The notes: generated by a model not told the origin, from the sequence alone. A DNA stretch of 64,000 nt from Taibaiella koreensis (GCF_003545715.1 NZ_QVNU01000002.1:310001-374000); one strand, 5' to 3'. Positions 1 through 8,456 are shown, counted from the stretch's first letter. Program-made: numbers and translations.

Positions 1-421
1 GCTCCAGCATCAGCACGATCCCTTCCCGGCCATCACCCAGCCAGCTGCGCAGGAAGGTCTCGCGATCCACCTTTACCAGCCCGTGGCCGGGATCGGCTAC
101 CAGTATCTTATCTTTCCTTTTATTGCGGTCGTAATTCTGCGGAGGCAGTACAACAAAGTGCTTCTGGTTCCAATGCAGGATACAAGGCAGCGTAGCCTCT
201 TCGTCCAACTGTGCAAAGGATATCTTGGCGGCCAGGGTACGAAAACCGATCTTTTCGGCAGCTTCGCTGATACCCAGCAGGCTTACTCCTTCCCGGGTTA
301 TATAAGATTGTTCTCTCAGGTATTCCAGGGAGTAATTCTTGCCGTAGTGCTTGGCCACCATGCGCAGGCAGGTGGGACCGCAGTCCATCGCATCAAGTTG
401 TCTGTAAACGGTGAACGGCAT
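1..421 (-). CDS. Peptidase C39-containing ABC exporter (PCAT/LanT type), partial
   Basis: N-terminal 140 residues of a bifunctional peptidase/ABC transporter; the rest lies beyond the left edge. The visible part is a C39 peptidase domain: catalytic Cys14 sits in the DCGPTCL motif, followed by the NQKHFVVL segment with the catalytic His and the ADPGHG segment with the Asp. C39 domains cut double-glycine leaders during export, which fits the GGG in the precursor encoded at 4581-4853. The ATG overlaps the end of the dehydratase gene by 29 bp, so the two are probably translationally coupled. The membrane and ATPase domains are expected but not seen. Role inferred: leader removal and export of the modified lanthipeptide. 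Confidence 0.88.
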   Translation of the reverse strand, partial: MPFTVYRQLDAMDCGPTCLRMVAKHYGKNYSLEYLREQSYITREGVSLLGISEAAEKIGFRTLAAKISFAQLDEEATLPCILHWNQKHFVVLPPQNYDRNKRKDKILVADPGHGLVKVDRETFLRSWLGDGREGIVLMLE

Positions 422-3400
422 CAGTTTTTCCTTTTTTTTGTATGCTCAGTTGTGATGAATAATATCTTTCCAGGAAGTGGTATATCACCAGCTCGTATTT
501 ACGTTGCTGGGCCACGAACAAGCGATTCATAAACATGTGGATATAGCTGGGTAATAGCTCGAAGAACAGCTTGCGGCTATCGCTTCCTTTCAGCTTCTCC
601 TTCATTTGTTCGATCACCGGCATATTTTGCTCCGTTCGTATGGCAAACAGGGCTACCGCTTCATCTATCTCATTCTCCACATCCCTGGTCGCGTCCATAT
701 GCTGGAAGATGCTTTTCTGGTGCTTGCGATACTTATCGTTCAGTAGCTTTTGTAATGGCGCCTGTCCGCCGAATTCCCTGAAGAAGCTACCCTGTATCTG
801 GCGGGCCAGCTCAGTCTTATCTTCCAGGTTCAGTCCGAAATCGCTCAGCAGCAAGTCGATGCCCCGCAAGGCAAACAGGAAGCGGTACTGCTCTCCTTCG
901 GCTCCTTCCAGCAGGTTGATAAAACGCAAGATAGCAAGACTGTCGTTATGGAACAACAGCTCGGCCTCCTCAATAAATTCATGACGATACCGCTCCAGCT
1001 CGCGTGAATAGGTGTCTACAGCCACCTTGTCGATCATACCGCTGTCGAGCAGGGGCTGCAGGCATAGCATAAACTGCTTCTGCACCTCCAGCTGCTTGTC
1101 GGGGTTACTATTGTAGAAACGGAAACGAAGATGCGAAAAATCGTCACGGTAACGGATAAAGAAGAATTTTTCAAACAGCTCTTGCTCCAGGCCCGATTCG
1201 ATAAAGGGCAGCAGGTTTTCCTTCAGCACCTTTTCGCCTGTCTTGGTACCGCAATAGATCTTGAAATATAACCATTCACTGAAAGGCGAGAACTTCTTTT
1301 GTACGGCCGACCGGTCCCCGGCAAGCACCAGGGGTTCTGCAGCAACTGCAGCCTCAGGAGCAGCAGGTTCTTTCTTCTCCTGCCCCTTCTTCTGCTTCCC
1401 TGCTACCGGGGCAGCAGCCTCTTCCTTCTTCGGCTCGCGGTTGAGGGGAATAATGATCTCGTTGGTAAAAGGATTGCCCTCCTTATCTGCGACAATACAG
1501 TTCTCGTCGGTAAAGAGAAACTCTTCGAGCGTGATCATTTTGTACCGCTTGAGGTAATGCAGGAATAGCTCTATACCACTATCTTCGCCAAAATCGATCA
1601 GCAGCTCGTTGTCGCCCTCCTTGTACACTACCCGTTGCGGTATATTGCTTTCGTCCCGCCATTTATCCAGAAAGGCTTTCTGGTTTTCTTTCTCTTTCGG
1701 CAGATCGTTGATCTCCTTTTCTTCAACCTTCCAGGTAGCCTTATACAGGATCAGGTCTTTGTATACCACGCGGGGCAATTGCTTCAGCGCTGCCAGGTTG
1801 CCCCAGTCCCATACGCCTGCAAAAGAAAGACCCTGCATCTGCAGGTCGCAGAGGAATTTATATACAGGAAGGCTCCGGTAACCGAAATTGTGCGCGGTAG
1901 TCAGCCTCGGAATTACTCTTTTATTAAGGCTCTTGCTTCTCAGCACCACCTCGTTATTACGCACGCTTACCATCAGGTCCTCAACAGGGATCTGGTGTGC
2001 TGCATCAATACCGGATTTACCGATATAAGGAATCTCGTAACCACGCAATACCGGGCGCAGCAGGATATTACCGATACGTGCCTGCGGCAGGTGTGCGATC
2101 TCGGCATATATCGCGTCTTTATACTCGGTCTCTTCCTCCTTCAGGATTGTGCGGGTAAAGTCGCGCAATACATCGCTGCCCGAAGTGAAGCGACCCAACA
2201 GGTTGCCGGCAGAGGGGCCGCCCATACCCGAAAGGTCAAAAGAAAAATGTTCGGGATCCAGCTGTGCATCCTTCTTCATAAGGCTGCCCATCACATGAAT
2301 GCTGTTGGCAAAACGGAAGGAGGCAATACGGCCCTCGAATTCCTTCAGCTCCTCGGGCTTCAATTCGATTACCGGCTTCTTATGCTTCAGGTAGTCGTTG
2401 TACTTGCTGAGTGTATACTGCTGCAGGTAGTCAAACTCGCCGCCGCCGCCACCCTGACCGGCATAGCCTATATCGTCTACAAGGGGGCCACCGCCAGCCG
2501 ATTCGTCTCTCACACCGGCATAGCCCAAGCCGAGGTCGGCATCCAGGATAATAGCCAGTGGCACTTCGCCTTCTTCGTAGCGGCTGAAAAAATTCTTTTT
2601 GAAATCGTCCAGCTCGGCGTTCTTTCCCTGCCGGGCCAGCACGGTAAGCTCTTCCGCCTGCTTCACCACAGCTTCGATCAACTCTTTATTCACCGAGTTC
2701 TGCGCCACCGATAAATACAGATCGGTCTGCAGTGTATTTTTAGGCACCTCCAGAGCCAGCCCCAGGTCTTTAAGCTCCTGCTCGATCTGTTGCAGATAGG
2801 CTACACCTTCCTGCGGCTCGCGGATCATACCCTGGATCTTTTTCAACTTTCCCAGCACTTCCTCTACACCGGAAAAGGCCTGCAGCTGGTCGATCAGCTG
2901 GTCGAGCGGCTCCTGGCCCGTAACACAGGGCTCCAGCTCCGAGATTAGCAGCTGCGACTGGATCATGCTCAAGATGAACTCCCGGGCTTCCTCTACTGTT
3001 ACATCTTCCTGCGCACAGATCAGCGCTGCCAGCTCGGCAATACCGGCGCCGGTCCGGGCCCGCTCCAGTACCGACTGTATGTAGTCTGTTTTTTCAATGG
3101 AGGTGAGGTGATAGCTTCGGGTATTGTTGTCGATAGTATATTCGGCATAGCGGAAACCGTCGGGTAGCTCATACAAGCTGTTGTTGGTATAGAACTTCAG
3201 CTGCTCCTGCAGGCCCGATTGCTGCTCCAGCACCTGTATGATACCCGACATGTAGTTCATATCGAGACGCAGGCGGCGCATGTGCGTGCTGTTATCGGCC
3301 AGGGTAATCTTGGTACCCTCTTCCGTTACCGGTACCATAAGGCTTCCGGCAAAAGTACCATAGGGTGTGCAACGGGAACAGCTGCGCAGCCAGTACTTGG

Positions 3401-3593
3401 CAAAGCTCAGCTCTAGCTTTTCTTTATCCTTCCCTTTCAGCTCATCACGCTTCAGAAATTCGTTCCAATACTCCGGCGAAGAAAGATAAAGTCCCTCCTG
3501 GAAAATAGGACCGGTCTCAGACAAGGGTTGGTACGACAACTTAAGACTTTGTAGCGGCGTACGTAACAGTATGTTTGAAAAATGTTTTAACAT
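393..3593 (-). CDS. Class I lanthipeptide dehydratase (LanB), full length
   Basis: About 1066 aa. LanB enzymes use glutamyl-tRNA to glutamylate Ser/Thr of a precursor peptide and then eliminate glutamate to give dehydroalanine/dehydrobutyrine. The N-terminus (FSNILLRTPL, then RSCSRCTPYGTFAG near residues 67-80) is typical of the glutamylation domain. The last roughly 280 residues (from FSPFSEWLYFKI, with FFFIRYRDD and LRFRFY) match the SpaB_C/thiopeptide-type elimination domain, so both halves are fused in one protein. Between them (about residues 716-764) lies a linker rich in Lys, Glu, Ala and Pro. The reading frame extends 8 codons upstream to a TTG; I chose the ATG at 3593, which gives the usual start. 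It is in the same orientation as the precursor gene, about 1 kb downstream of it and behind that gene's terminator, so it likely has its own promoter. Confidence 0.9.
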   Translation of the reverse strand: MLKHFSNILLRTPLQSLKLSYQPLSETGPIFQEGLYLSSPEYWNEFLKRDELKGKDKEKLELSFAKYWLRSCSRCTPYGTFAGSLMVPVTEEGTKITLADNSTHMRRLRLDMNYMSGIIQVLEQQSGLQEQLKFYTNNSLYELPDGFRYAEYTIDNNTRSYHLTSIEKTDYIQSVLERARTGAGIAELAALICAQEDVTVEEAREFILSMIQSQLLISELEPCVTGQEPLDQLIDQLQAFSGVEEVLGKLKKIQGMIREPQEGVAYLQQIEQELKDLGLALEVPKNTLQTDLYLSVAQNSVNKELIEAVVKQAEELTVLARQGKNAELDDFKKNFFSRYEEGEVPLAIILDADLGLGYAGVRDESAGGGPLVDDIGYAGQGGGGGEFDYLQQYTLSKYNDYLKHKKPVIELKPEELKEFEGRIASFRFANSIHVMGSLMKKDAQLDPEHFSFDLSGMGGPSAGNLLGRFTSGSDVLRDFTRTILKEEETEYKDAIYAEIAHLPQARIGNILLRPVLRGYEIPYIGKSGIDAAHQIPVEDLMVSVRNNEVVLRSKSLNKRVIPRLTTAHNFGYRSLPVYKFLCDLQMQGLSFAGVWDWGNLAALKQLPRVVYKDLILYKATWKVEEKEINDLPKEKENQKAFLDKWRDESNIPQRVVYKEGDNELLIDFGEDSGIELFLHYLKRYKMITLEEFLFTDENCIVADKEGNPFTNEIIIPLNREPKKEEAAAPVAGKQKKGQEKKEPAAPEAAVAAEPLVLAGDRSAVQKKFSPFSEWLYFKIYCGTKTGEKVLKENLLPFIESGLEQELFEKFFFIRYRDDFSHLRFRFYNSNPDKQLEVQKQFMLCLQPLLDSGMIDKVAVDTYSRELERYRHEFIEEAELLFHNDSLAILRFINLLEGAEGEQYRFLFALRGIDLLLSDFGLNLEDKTELARQIQGSFFREFGGQAPLQKLLNDKYRKHQKSIFQHMDATRDVENEIDEAVALFAIRTEQNMPVIEQMKEKLKGSDSRKLFFELLPSYIHMFMNRLFVAQQRKYELVIYHFLERYYSSQLSIQKKGKTDAVHRLQTT

Positions 3594-4525
3594 AGCGATA
3601 TCTGGTTTAAACAACAAAATTGACGCGGGTACGAAGCTATCAATTTACATAATTAAAGTTTCATAAATTTTTATTCCCTATATCCGGAGGCTTCCCCATC
3701 ACAGGAAAATGAAGTTACGATTTTCAACCCTGCGGGAAGCCATATAGACTAAAATACGGGGGAAATCACCCGTTCAGCTCCGGGCAAATGCCATCCGACC
3801 CAGAGGAAAACCATAACCGGTTCCGTATTGCTTGTTACTGCGATTGTATTTCCCCAACCCTCCGGATTGTGGTATGGCGGCAGTAAAGTTCAGGGTTTTC
3901 GCGATCCGGAATTCCATGGTTTTCCAAAATACAGGGTTTCCCGTATACCGGAACATGAAGGAACATAGAGGCATGTAGCAAAGACCGGCATCATACGCCG
4001 CGGTTGCGTACACATCGCGATGGATCAGCGATAAAAGATTACCGATCCTGTATTTCAGGGATTTATTGAGCATAGGTACAGCTCCGGTACGGAGCAGGTT
4101 ATCCGGTAGTAACCACAGGAAAATGTACTTCCTGTCTATAAAGTAATGTTTCGAAACAAAGCTGGCTTATCTGCGTGTAGCGGCGACTGTGCGGTGGTAG
4201 CAGCTGCCGCGTGCAGATTGTGCAAAAGGATTGCGCTTTTTCATTTTGTGCGTGTGTTTTGGTTAACGACCCTGTTTGGCCCGGATCATTCGGCGCGCCG
4301 TTTTTTAAGTATGCGGAACAGCATGAACCGGCCACAATACTCTATTGCAAAAAATAGCGAGCATCCAAATTACGGAAAAGTTACCGATAACAATATACCT
4401 GCTATTTTTCTTTTTCTACCGGCCCCGGGAGCGGCTCATCAGCGGTTTATCCCGGAGCAGCTATGTAGCATAACCATCGCTGTTTTTGCTTTTCTAAATT
4501 ATGCTTAATGGGAAAATGCCAGCAT
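3594..4525. other. Intergenic region between lanthipeptide precursor terminator and LanB, no assigned gene
   Basis: About 930 bp with no convincing gene. An open frame on the minus strand at 3774-4073 (99 codons) has aromatic residues spaced as in the last strands of an outer-membrane barrel (for example GGLGKYNRSNKQYGTGYGFP), but no start region, signal peptide or recognisable homologue; it may be a decayed fragment or chance. Other open frames here look like noise. The promoter for the dehydratase gene must lie in this stretch; I do not see a clean TAnnTTTG element. Confidence 0.4.
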
Positions 4526-4553
4526 CAAAAAAACAGCGCGTGACGGCGCTGTT
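4526..4553 (-). terminator. Rho-independent terminator of the precursor gene
   Basis: On the minus strand an 8-bp stem (AACAGCGC / GCGCTGTT) with a 6-nt loop is followed by a run of seven T. It begins 27 nt after the precursor stop codon and would separate abundant precursor mRNA from the downstream enzyme genes. Confidence 0.85.
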
Positions 4554-4580
4554 ATACTTATTCACTATTTCCTGGCACGG

Positions 4581-4853
4581 TTAGCCAATGGTACCGCAGC
4601 CCAGCAAAGAGGGGCAGTGGCCACTTTGCGCGGAGCAGGTAGGATCGGTGCTCTGCGGTGGTGGCGGGCAACCGGTGGGGATAAAAGAACAATCCAGGCA
4701 AACCGTATTGCAGGCTGTCTGGCAATTGGACACACAAGTGGCCACATCCGTAACACCGCCGCCGATCACCTTGTAGGATTTGTCGTTGGAAAGGCTGCTG
4801 ATCACTTCTTTTTTGAACTGGAGTTTTCCCAGACCCATCTTGATCTTTTTCAT
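4581..4853 (-). CDS. Cys-rich class I lanthipeptide precursor with GG leader
   Basis: 90 aa. The start at 4853 gives a leader (MKKIKMGLGKLQFKKEVISS...) typical of Bacteroidota natural-product precursors: a basic N-terminus, a K-L-x-F-K-K-E-x-I segment equivalent to the enzyme-recognition motif, and a triple glycine at residues 31-33 where a C39 peptidase would cut. The predicted core, residues 34-90, has 9 Cys and about 14 Ser/Thr, with clusters at CVSNCQTACNTVCLDC and a PPPP stretch after GC at 61-62. Such a core suits LanB dehydration and (methyl)lanthionine formation, though an odd number of Cys leaves at least one free or cross-linked. No LanC cyclase is visible; it may lie left of the window. 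An in-frame upstream Met would add 9 residues and is less likely. Confidence 0.85.
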   Translation of the reverse strand: MKKIKMGLGKLQFKKEVISSLSNDKSYKVIGGGVTDVATCVSNCQTACNTVCLDCSFIPTGCPPPPQSTDPTCSAQSGHCPSLLGCGTIG

Positions 4854-5304
4854 AATAGTTTGGTTTGGTTTTAGCCGCAATAATCGCCTGCTGCCGAAGC
4901 GCTGTCATTTTACGTGTACAGGCACGTTTGCCTTCGCACTTGTATTCCGCCCCGAAGGCAAGCGGCATATTTTTAACCGTAGGACAAAGAGACGTCGGAG
5001 CCAACCCAGGCAAAAATCCGGATATCTAAAATACAACAATTGAAACGTATTTTATCAGCCTGGTTGGTACTACCGGCTATGTCTTTTCTCACAAGGTAAC
5101 AGGACATGCAAAAACAATGTCCCGCCCGGGAGCAGGAGTTCCAAATCAGGCGGCACACAATAGCACCGTAGAAATTTTTCCTTAAAAGTAAATGAGCTGG
5201 CGTATTACCTCGTAACTCAAAGGCTGCATGGTCAAAAATAGCAGTCCGGCGCAACAATCTTTAGTTACATGTAAGTTCAATTTGCAGGTAGCGGCATACG
5301 GGAT
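4854..5304. other. Intergenic, probable upstream region of the precursor gene
   Basis: About 450 bp without a gene I can support. It must hold the promoter of the precursor gene. The only near-matches to TAnnTTTG on the minus strand have mismatches (TCTCTTTG near 4980, TACGTTTC near 5045), so I do not place a promoter. Confidence 0.4.
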
Positions 5305-5535
5305 TTAGGGTACATAGCTCAGCTCATCTACTGTGCAGCCAAACAGCACTGCAATCTTCAGCTGCTTTGTATAGGGGATCTGAAATACATCGCCGGCGCC
5401 TGTATTGATCCAGCGGTAAAAGGTGCTGCGCGAGGCCGGCAGCACCGCTTCCAGCAGGCGGCGCATCATTATTTCATGCTCTCTGCGGTTAAGCGCATCC
5501 AGCCTTTCTCTGATATTATATTTCAGTTGTCTCAT
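5305..5535 (-). CDS. Small putative HTH DNA-binding protein
   Basis: 76 aa from the ATG at 5535 (an upstream in-frame start would add 15 residues). The segment ASRSTFYRWINTGAGDVFQIPYT resembles a helix-turn-helix recognition region (a short AsRsTFyRW motif preceded by MMRRLLEAVLP), followed by a hydrophobic IAVLFGCTVDEL tail like those of small Cro/XRE-like proteins of Bacteroidota that read a non-contiguous HTH. No other domain. It is divergent from the XRE gene at 5674, with 138 bp of AT-rich shared upstream DNA, and lies upstream of the lanthipeptide locus in the same orientation. A regulatory role is inferred from the fold only. Confidence 0.6.
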   Translation of the reverse strand: MRQLKYNIRERLDALNRREHEIMMRRLLEAVLPASRSTFYRWINTGAGDVFQIPYTKQLKIAVLFGCTVDELSYVP

Positions 5536-5673
5536 TATTGATACATTTGTAGTATTTTCAATTATCTTTACATACAGCACTCAAAGCGCATGTTTTAAGC
5601 ATAAAGCAAATGTATATAAATGTAAGTTACATTTACGGCTAATTGTTTAAATATTTATTTATAAGCTCTATTG

Positions 5674-6000
5674 ATGATTGACGTTAAAAAGTTTAGAAAG
5701 GAAAAGAAATTGACCCAAGTGGCATTTGGCCAGCTAATGGGTTATACCCATGCCTATATATCCAATGTGGAAAATAAGAAGGAGCCTGTAACGGATAATT
5801 TTCTCGACCGGCTTCATGAAGTATTCGGCATCGAGGTGGAAGAATTCAAGAGCTATAATCAAAAACCGGTTATCGAAGATCCGGGCGAAGAATACCTTCC
5901 CAAGTGGAAGGAGAAATACTATGAGTTGCTTGAAAAATACAACCACTGCCTCGAAGAAAAGGAAGTGCTGAGCAAGAAGGTCGCCGACAAGGAAGTCTAA
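5674..6000 (+). CDS. XRE-family HTH regulator with C-terminal coiled coil
   Basis: 108 aa from the ATG at 5674 (the codon before it is TTG and could also initiate). Residues 1-55 form a Cro/C1-type HTH: FRKEKKLTQVAFGQLMGYTHAYISNVENKKEPVTDNFLDRLHEVFG is a classic five-helix pattern with the recognition helix around THAYISNVE. The C-terminal 40 residues (WKEKYYELLEKYNHCLEEKEVLSKKVADKE) are heptad-like and probably dimerise. Family members repress or activate neighbouring promoters; the likely targets are this divergent region or the lanthipeptide genes, but the sequence does not show which. Confidence 0.85.
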   Translation: MIDVKKFRKEKKLTQVAFGQLMGYTHAYISNVENKKEPVTDNFLDRLHEVFGIEVEEFKSYNQKPVIEDPGEEYLPKWKEKYYELLEKYNHCLEEKEVLSKKVADKEV

Positions 6001-6148
6001 GCCTTCAGAAGCGTGCTTCAATTGCCGCAGGCAGCTCCTTCTCTAACATAAAGCACCTGTGCTCCGGGCTGAGCAGCCCGTTTTCCAGCTATCCAGCCGT
6101 CTTGTGCTATATTTATGCCTGCCTATAGCAAGGTAAGTAACCGTTGTT

Positions 6149-6156
6149 TACCTTTG
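6149..6156 (+). promoter_or_regulatory. Predicted -7 promoter element of metF
   Basis: TACCTTTG matches the Bacteroidota TAnnTTTG element, 51 nt before the metF start codon. The short leader leaves no room for a known riboswitch. Confidence 0.55.
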
Positions 6157-6207
6157 CAGCCTGTTTAAGCATCCCATTTACTAAAAACTGTTTATTCTTA
6201 TTTTCCG

Positions 6208-7161
6208 ATGAAAGTAACGGAACACATTGCCGGCGCTACCAAGCCGCTGGTCTCCTTTGAGATATTGCCGCCTGTAAAAGGTAAGAGCATCGACAACATC
6301 TTCAGCAATCTGGATCCGCTGATGGAATTCAAGCCTTCCTTTATTAATGTTACCTACCATCGCGCCGAGCAAACCTATAAACGGCGCGCCGACGGCAGCT
6401 TTGACCGGGTAGAGATCCGCAAACGTCCGGGTACGGTAGGCATTTGCGCAGCGCTCATGAACCGTTATCGCGTAGATGCGGTGCCGCACCTCATCTGCGG
6501 CGGCTTTGCCAAGGAAGAGACCGAAAACGCGCTGATCGACCTGCACTACCTGGGTATCGACAATGTGCTCGCGCTCAGAGGCGACTCTCCGGGCAATGAA
6601 AAATTCTTTGCGCCGCATCCGCAGGGACACCGGTATGCTGTGGAGCTGGTGCAGCAGGTGGTGAACCTTAACGAAGGTCATTACCTGGAGGAAGATATCG
6701 TGGATGCCGGCAAAACGGACTTCTGTATTGGCGTAGCAGGCTATCCCGAAAAACATTTCGAGGCAGCCAATATGGAGCTCGACCTGCATTACCTCCAGCA
6801 AAAGATCGCCGCCGGCGCCGACTATATTACGACACAGATGTTCTTCAACAACAACAGCTATTTCAAATACCTGGAAAATTGCAAGAATGCCAACATACAC
6901 GTACCTATCGTACCGGGCCTGAAGCCGCTTACCAATAAAAAGCAGCTGAGCATGATCCCCAGCATTTTCCACGTAGACATTCCCCAGGAATTTACCAACG
7001 AAATGCTGAAGTGTAAGACCGATGCAGATTGTGAGCTGGTAGGTACCGAATGGCTGATCGCGCAGTGCCGCGAATTGCTGGCGAAGAAAGTACCGGTATT
7101 ACATTTTTATACCCTGGGTAAGCCCAAAGTAGTCTACAATGTGGTCAAGGCCATCCTCTAG
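6208..7161 (+). CDS. metF: Methylenetetrahydrofolate reductase
   Basis: 317 aa, FAD-dependent TIM-barrel enzyme reducing 5,10-methylene-THF to 5-methyl-THF, the methyl donor for methionine synthase. The N-terminus has the family signature LVSFEILPPVKG with the catalytic Glu, then FINVTYHRAEQ, GIDNVLALRGDSP for folate/FAD binding, DFCIGVAGYPEKH, and GADYITTQMFFNN. Length is normal for a stand-alone MetF. It is monocistronic; the partner metH lies 2.5 kb away in the opposite orientation. Confidence 0.95.
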   Translation: MKVTEHIAGATKPLVSFEILPPVKGKSIDNIFSNLDPLMEFKPSFINVTYHRAEQTYKRRADGSFDRVEIRKRPGTVGICAALMNRYRVDAVPHLICGGFAKEETENALIDLHYLGIDNVLALRGDSPGNEKFFAPHPQGHRYAVELVQQVVNLNEGHYLEEDIVDAGKTDFCIGVAGYPEKHFEAANMELDLHYLQQKIAAGADYITTQMFFNNNSYFKYLENCKNANIHVPIVPGLKPLTNKKQLSMIPSIFHVDIPQEFTNEMLKCKTDADCELVGTEWLIAQCRELLAKKVPVLHFYTLGKPKVVYNVVKAIL

Positions 7162-7200
7162 GCTTGCAGTACCTATTTTGCGGCCAACCCGTTTTTTAGC

Positions 7201-7208
7201 TACCTTTG
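7201..7208 (+). promoter_or_regulatory. Predicted -7 element, only 4 nt before the ATG at 7213
   Basis: TACCTTTG fits TAnnTTTG. Its distance to the start codon implies a leaderless or nearly leaderless transcript for the small membrane protein, unless translation starts at a later in-frame Met (7222). Confidence 0.5.
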
Positions 7209-7212
7209 CCTT

Positions 7213-7440
7213 ATGAAAAGGATGGGATTAATGCTGGCGATGCTGCTCGCCGGTGGTTACCACGAAGCGATAGCACAAGGCTGCACCGTATGTACCCAAA
7301 CAGCTGCGGGCCTGGGCGCCAGCAGCGCACAGGGATTGAATAGCGGGATCGTTTACCTGGCTTCCATTCCCCTCATCTTTATGGTCACCGTGGGCCTTAT
7401 CTGGTACCGCAGAAGTCGTACCACTGCTACCGAAGAATAA
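7213..7440 (+). CDS. Small secreted/membrane-anchored protein with CxxC motif
   Basis: 75 aa. A signal peptide (MKRMGLMLAMLLAGGYHEAIAQ) is followed directly by GCTVCTQ and a conserved-looking GLNSGIVYLASIPLIF transmembrane helix, ending in a short basic/acidic cytoplasmic tail. This architecture, a Cys pair just after the signal peptide and the L-N-x-G-I-x-Y-L motif, recurs in small Bacteroidota proteins of unknown function. The two Cys could form a disulfide or bind a metal or heme-like ligand on the periplasmic side; that is inference. It ends before a strong terminator. Confidence 0.7.
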   Translation: MKRMGLMLAMLLAGGYHEAIAQGCTVCTQTAAGLGASSAQGLNSGIVYLASIPLIFMVTVGLIWYRRSRTTATEE

Positions 7441-7462
7441 TATTTCAGATCATTATCATTAT

Positions 7463-7487
7463 GGCCGCCGGAAGGGCGGCCTTTTTT
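7463..7487 (+). terminator. Rho-independent terminator
   Basis: Seven-bp GC stem (GGCCGCC / GGCGGCC), 5-nt loop, then six T; 22 nt after the stop at 7440. Confidence 0.9.
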
Positions 7488-7507
7488 AAGATCGATATAG
7501 CTAGCTG

Positions 7508-8200
7508 CTAGTCCCTATCCGCACCAAAGAAATAAGAAAGGCCGAAACCAAAATAAGTGGGTTGCTGGTTCAGCTTCAGATCGGGTTTGTCGGCATTGCC
7601 CCGGAGATAGAGCGCCGTGTTATCGCGGAAGGCATCCAGTAGCATTTGCCTCAGGAAGATGTGCAGGCGAAAATCGTATCGCAGATCATACTGTATCCCG
7701 CCGGAGATAAAGGGAAGGATACGTCTCCGCGACTGATCAATAAATTCATTATCCACAGGTGAACTACTGCCTTCCTGCAGCTGCGCCAGGAAGTAGCCGT
7801 TAAACTCCGCACCGATTCCGGCCATCCATTTCAGCCTTTCCTTTGCCGTCGATACCATGACCTCGGGATTCACGATAATGCTGGCCCTGTCCACGGCAAA
7901 AGAGCCGAAGCCCGGCACGTTGTAGCGGGTAAAGTCGACCTGGAAGCCCAGCCTGTTGCGCAATGCCAGGGCATTTTCTTCGGTGCCGTCCACGATAGTA
8001 ATGAGGCTGAACCCGGTACTGCCCCAAAGCCCGAAAGAAGTGCCCTTGGCCGAGATAATGGGTATTTTGCCCGATACCAGAGCCTCCATAGCCATATGAA
8101 TTCTGGGACGTTGCGCAGGCGTTGTTGCCGGTACAAAGAGCGCCAGGCACAAACACAATGTTGTGGGAAAATAAAAAAATACAGGCCGTGGTATGTTCAT
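7508..8200 (-). CDS. Putative outer-membrane beta-barrel protein
   Basis: 230 aa. The N-terminus has a signal peptide with a long hydrophobic core (FPTTLCLCLALFVPATTPAQ). The mature part alternates polar and aromatic/hydrophobic residues in strand-like segments (FGLWGSTGFSLITIVDG, RLGFQVDFTRYNV, RILPFISGGIQYDLRYDF) and ends PTYFGFGLSYFFGADRD, close to the usual aromatic C-terminal strand of outer-membrane barrels. I do not recognise a specific family. It is monocistronic and convergent with the gene at 7213. Role unknown. Confidence 0.65.
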   Translation of the reverse strand: MNIPRPVFFYFPTTLCLCLALFVPATTPAQRPRIHMAMEALVSGKIPIISAKGTSFGLWGSTGFSLITIVDGTEENALALRNRLGFQVDFTRYNVPGFGSFAVDRASIIVNPEVMVSTAKERLKWMAGIGAEFNGYFLAQLQEGSSSPVDNEFIDQSRRRILPFISGGIQYDLRYDFRLHIFLRQMLLDAFRDNTALYLRGNADKPDLKLNQQPTYFGFGLSYFFGADRD

Positions 8201-8340
8201 GGTCGGGGACTTCTGTCAGCCTTTTAGAACGCGCCGGAGCGGCCGATATTGCATGGCCGCCACCCCCTCCTGCAAAAAGAGCGGCTATCCGTTTACCGGT
8301 AACCGCTCAACAATCCATTGGATCAACAATCTCTATTAAG

Positions 8341-8456
8341 CGAATATCCGGATGTGAAATCCCCACCAGAAGCGGTTGCTGAGCCTGTCGAAGCATCGTC
8401 TTTGTCCTTTCGACGAGCTCAAGGACCGGCTTCGTCTCTTATATACGGATAGTCAG
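8341..8456. repeat. Short intergenic element, copy A (degenerate ends)
   Basis: Contains two inverted arms: CGGTTGCTGAGCCTGTCGAAG at about 8372-8392 in one direction and CCTTTCGACGAGCTCAAGGA at about 8406-8425 in the other. It is followed by TATACGGATAGTCAG, related to the outer inverted repeat of the copy at 31517-31654. The left outer end (near ATATCCGGATG, 8343) is poorly preserved. Confidence 0.6.

Noticed and set aside
1635-2714. 359-codon open frame on the plus strand
   Set aside because: Antisense to LanB; no protein-like composition.
4099-4508. Open frames on both strands near 4.1-4.5 kb
   Set aside because: No start context, domain or conservation cue; composition looks random.
6001-6207. 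Possible riboswitch ahead of metF
   Set aside because: The likely start of transcription leaves only about 45 nt, and no SAM- or B12-type motifs are visible.
7740-7760. DnaA-box match TTATCCACA
   Set aside because: Inside a coding region and isolated; one chance match is expected.
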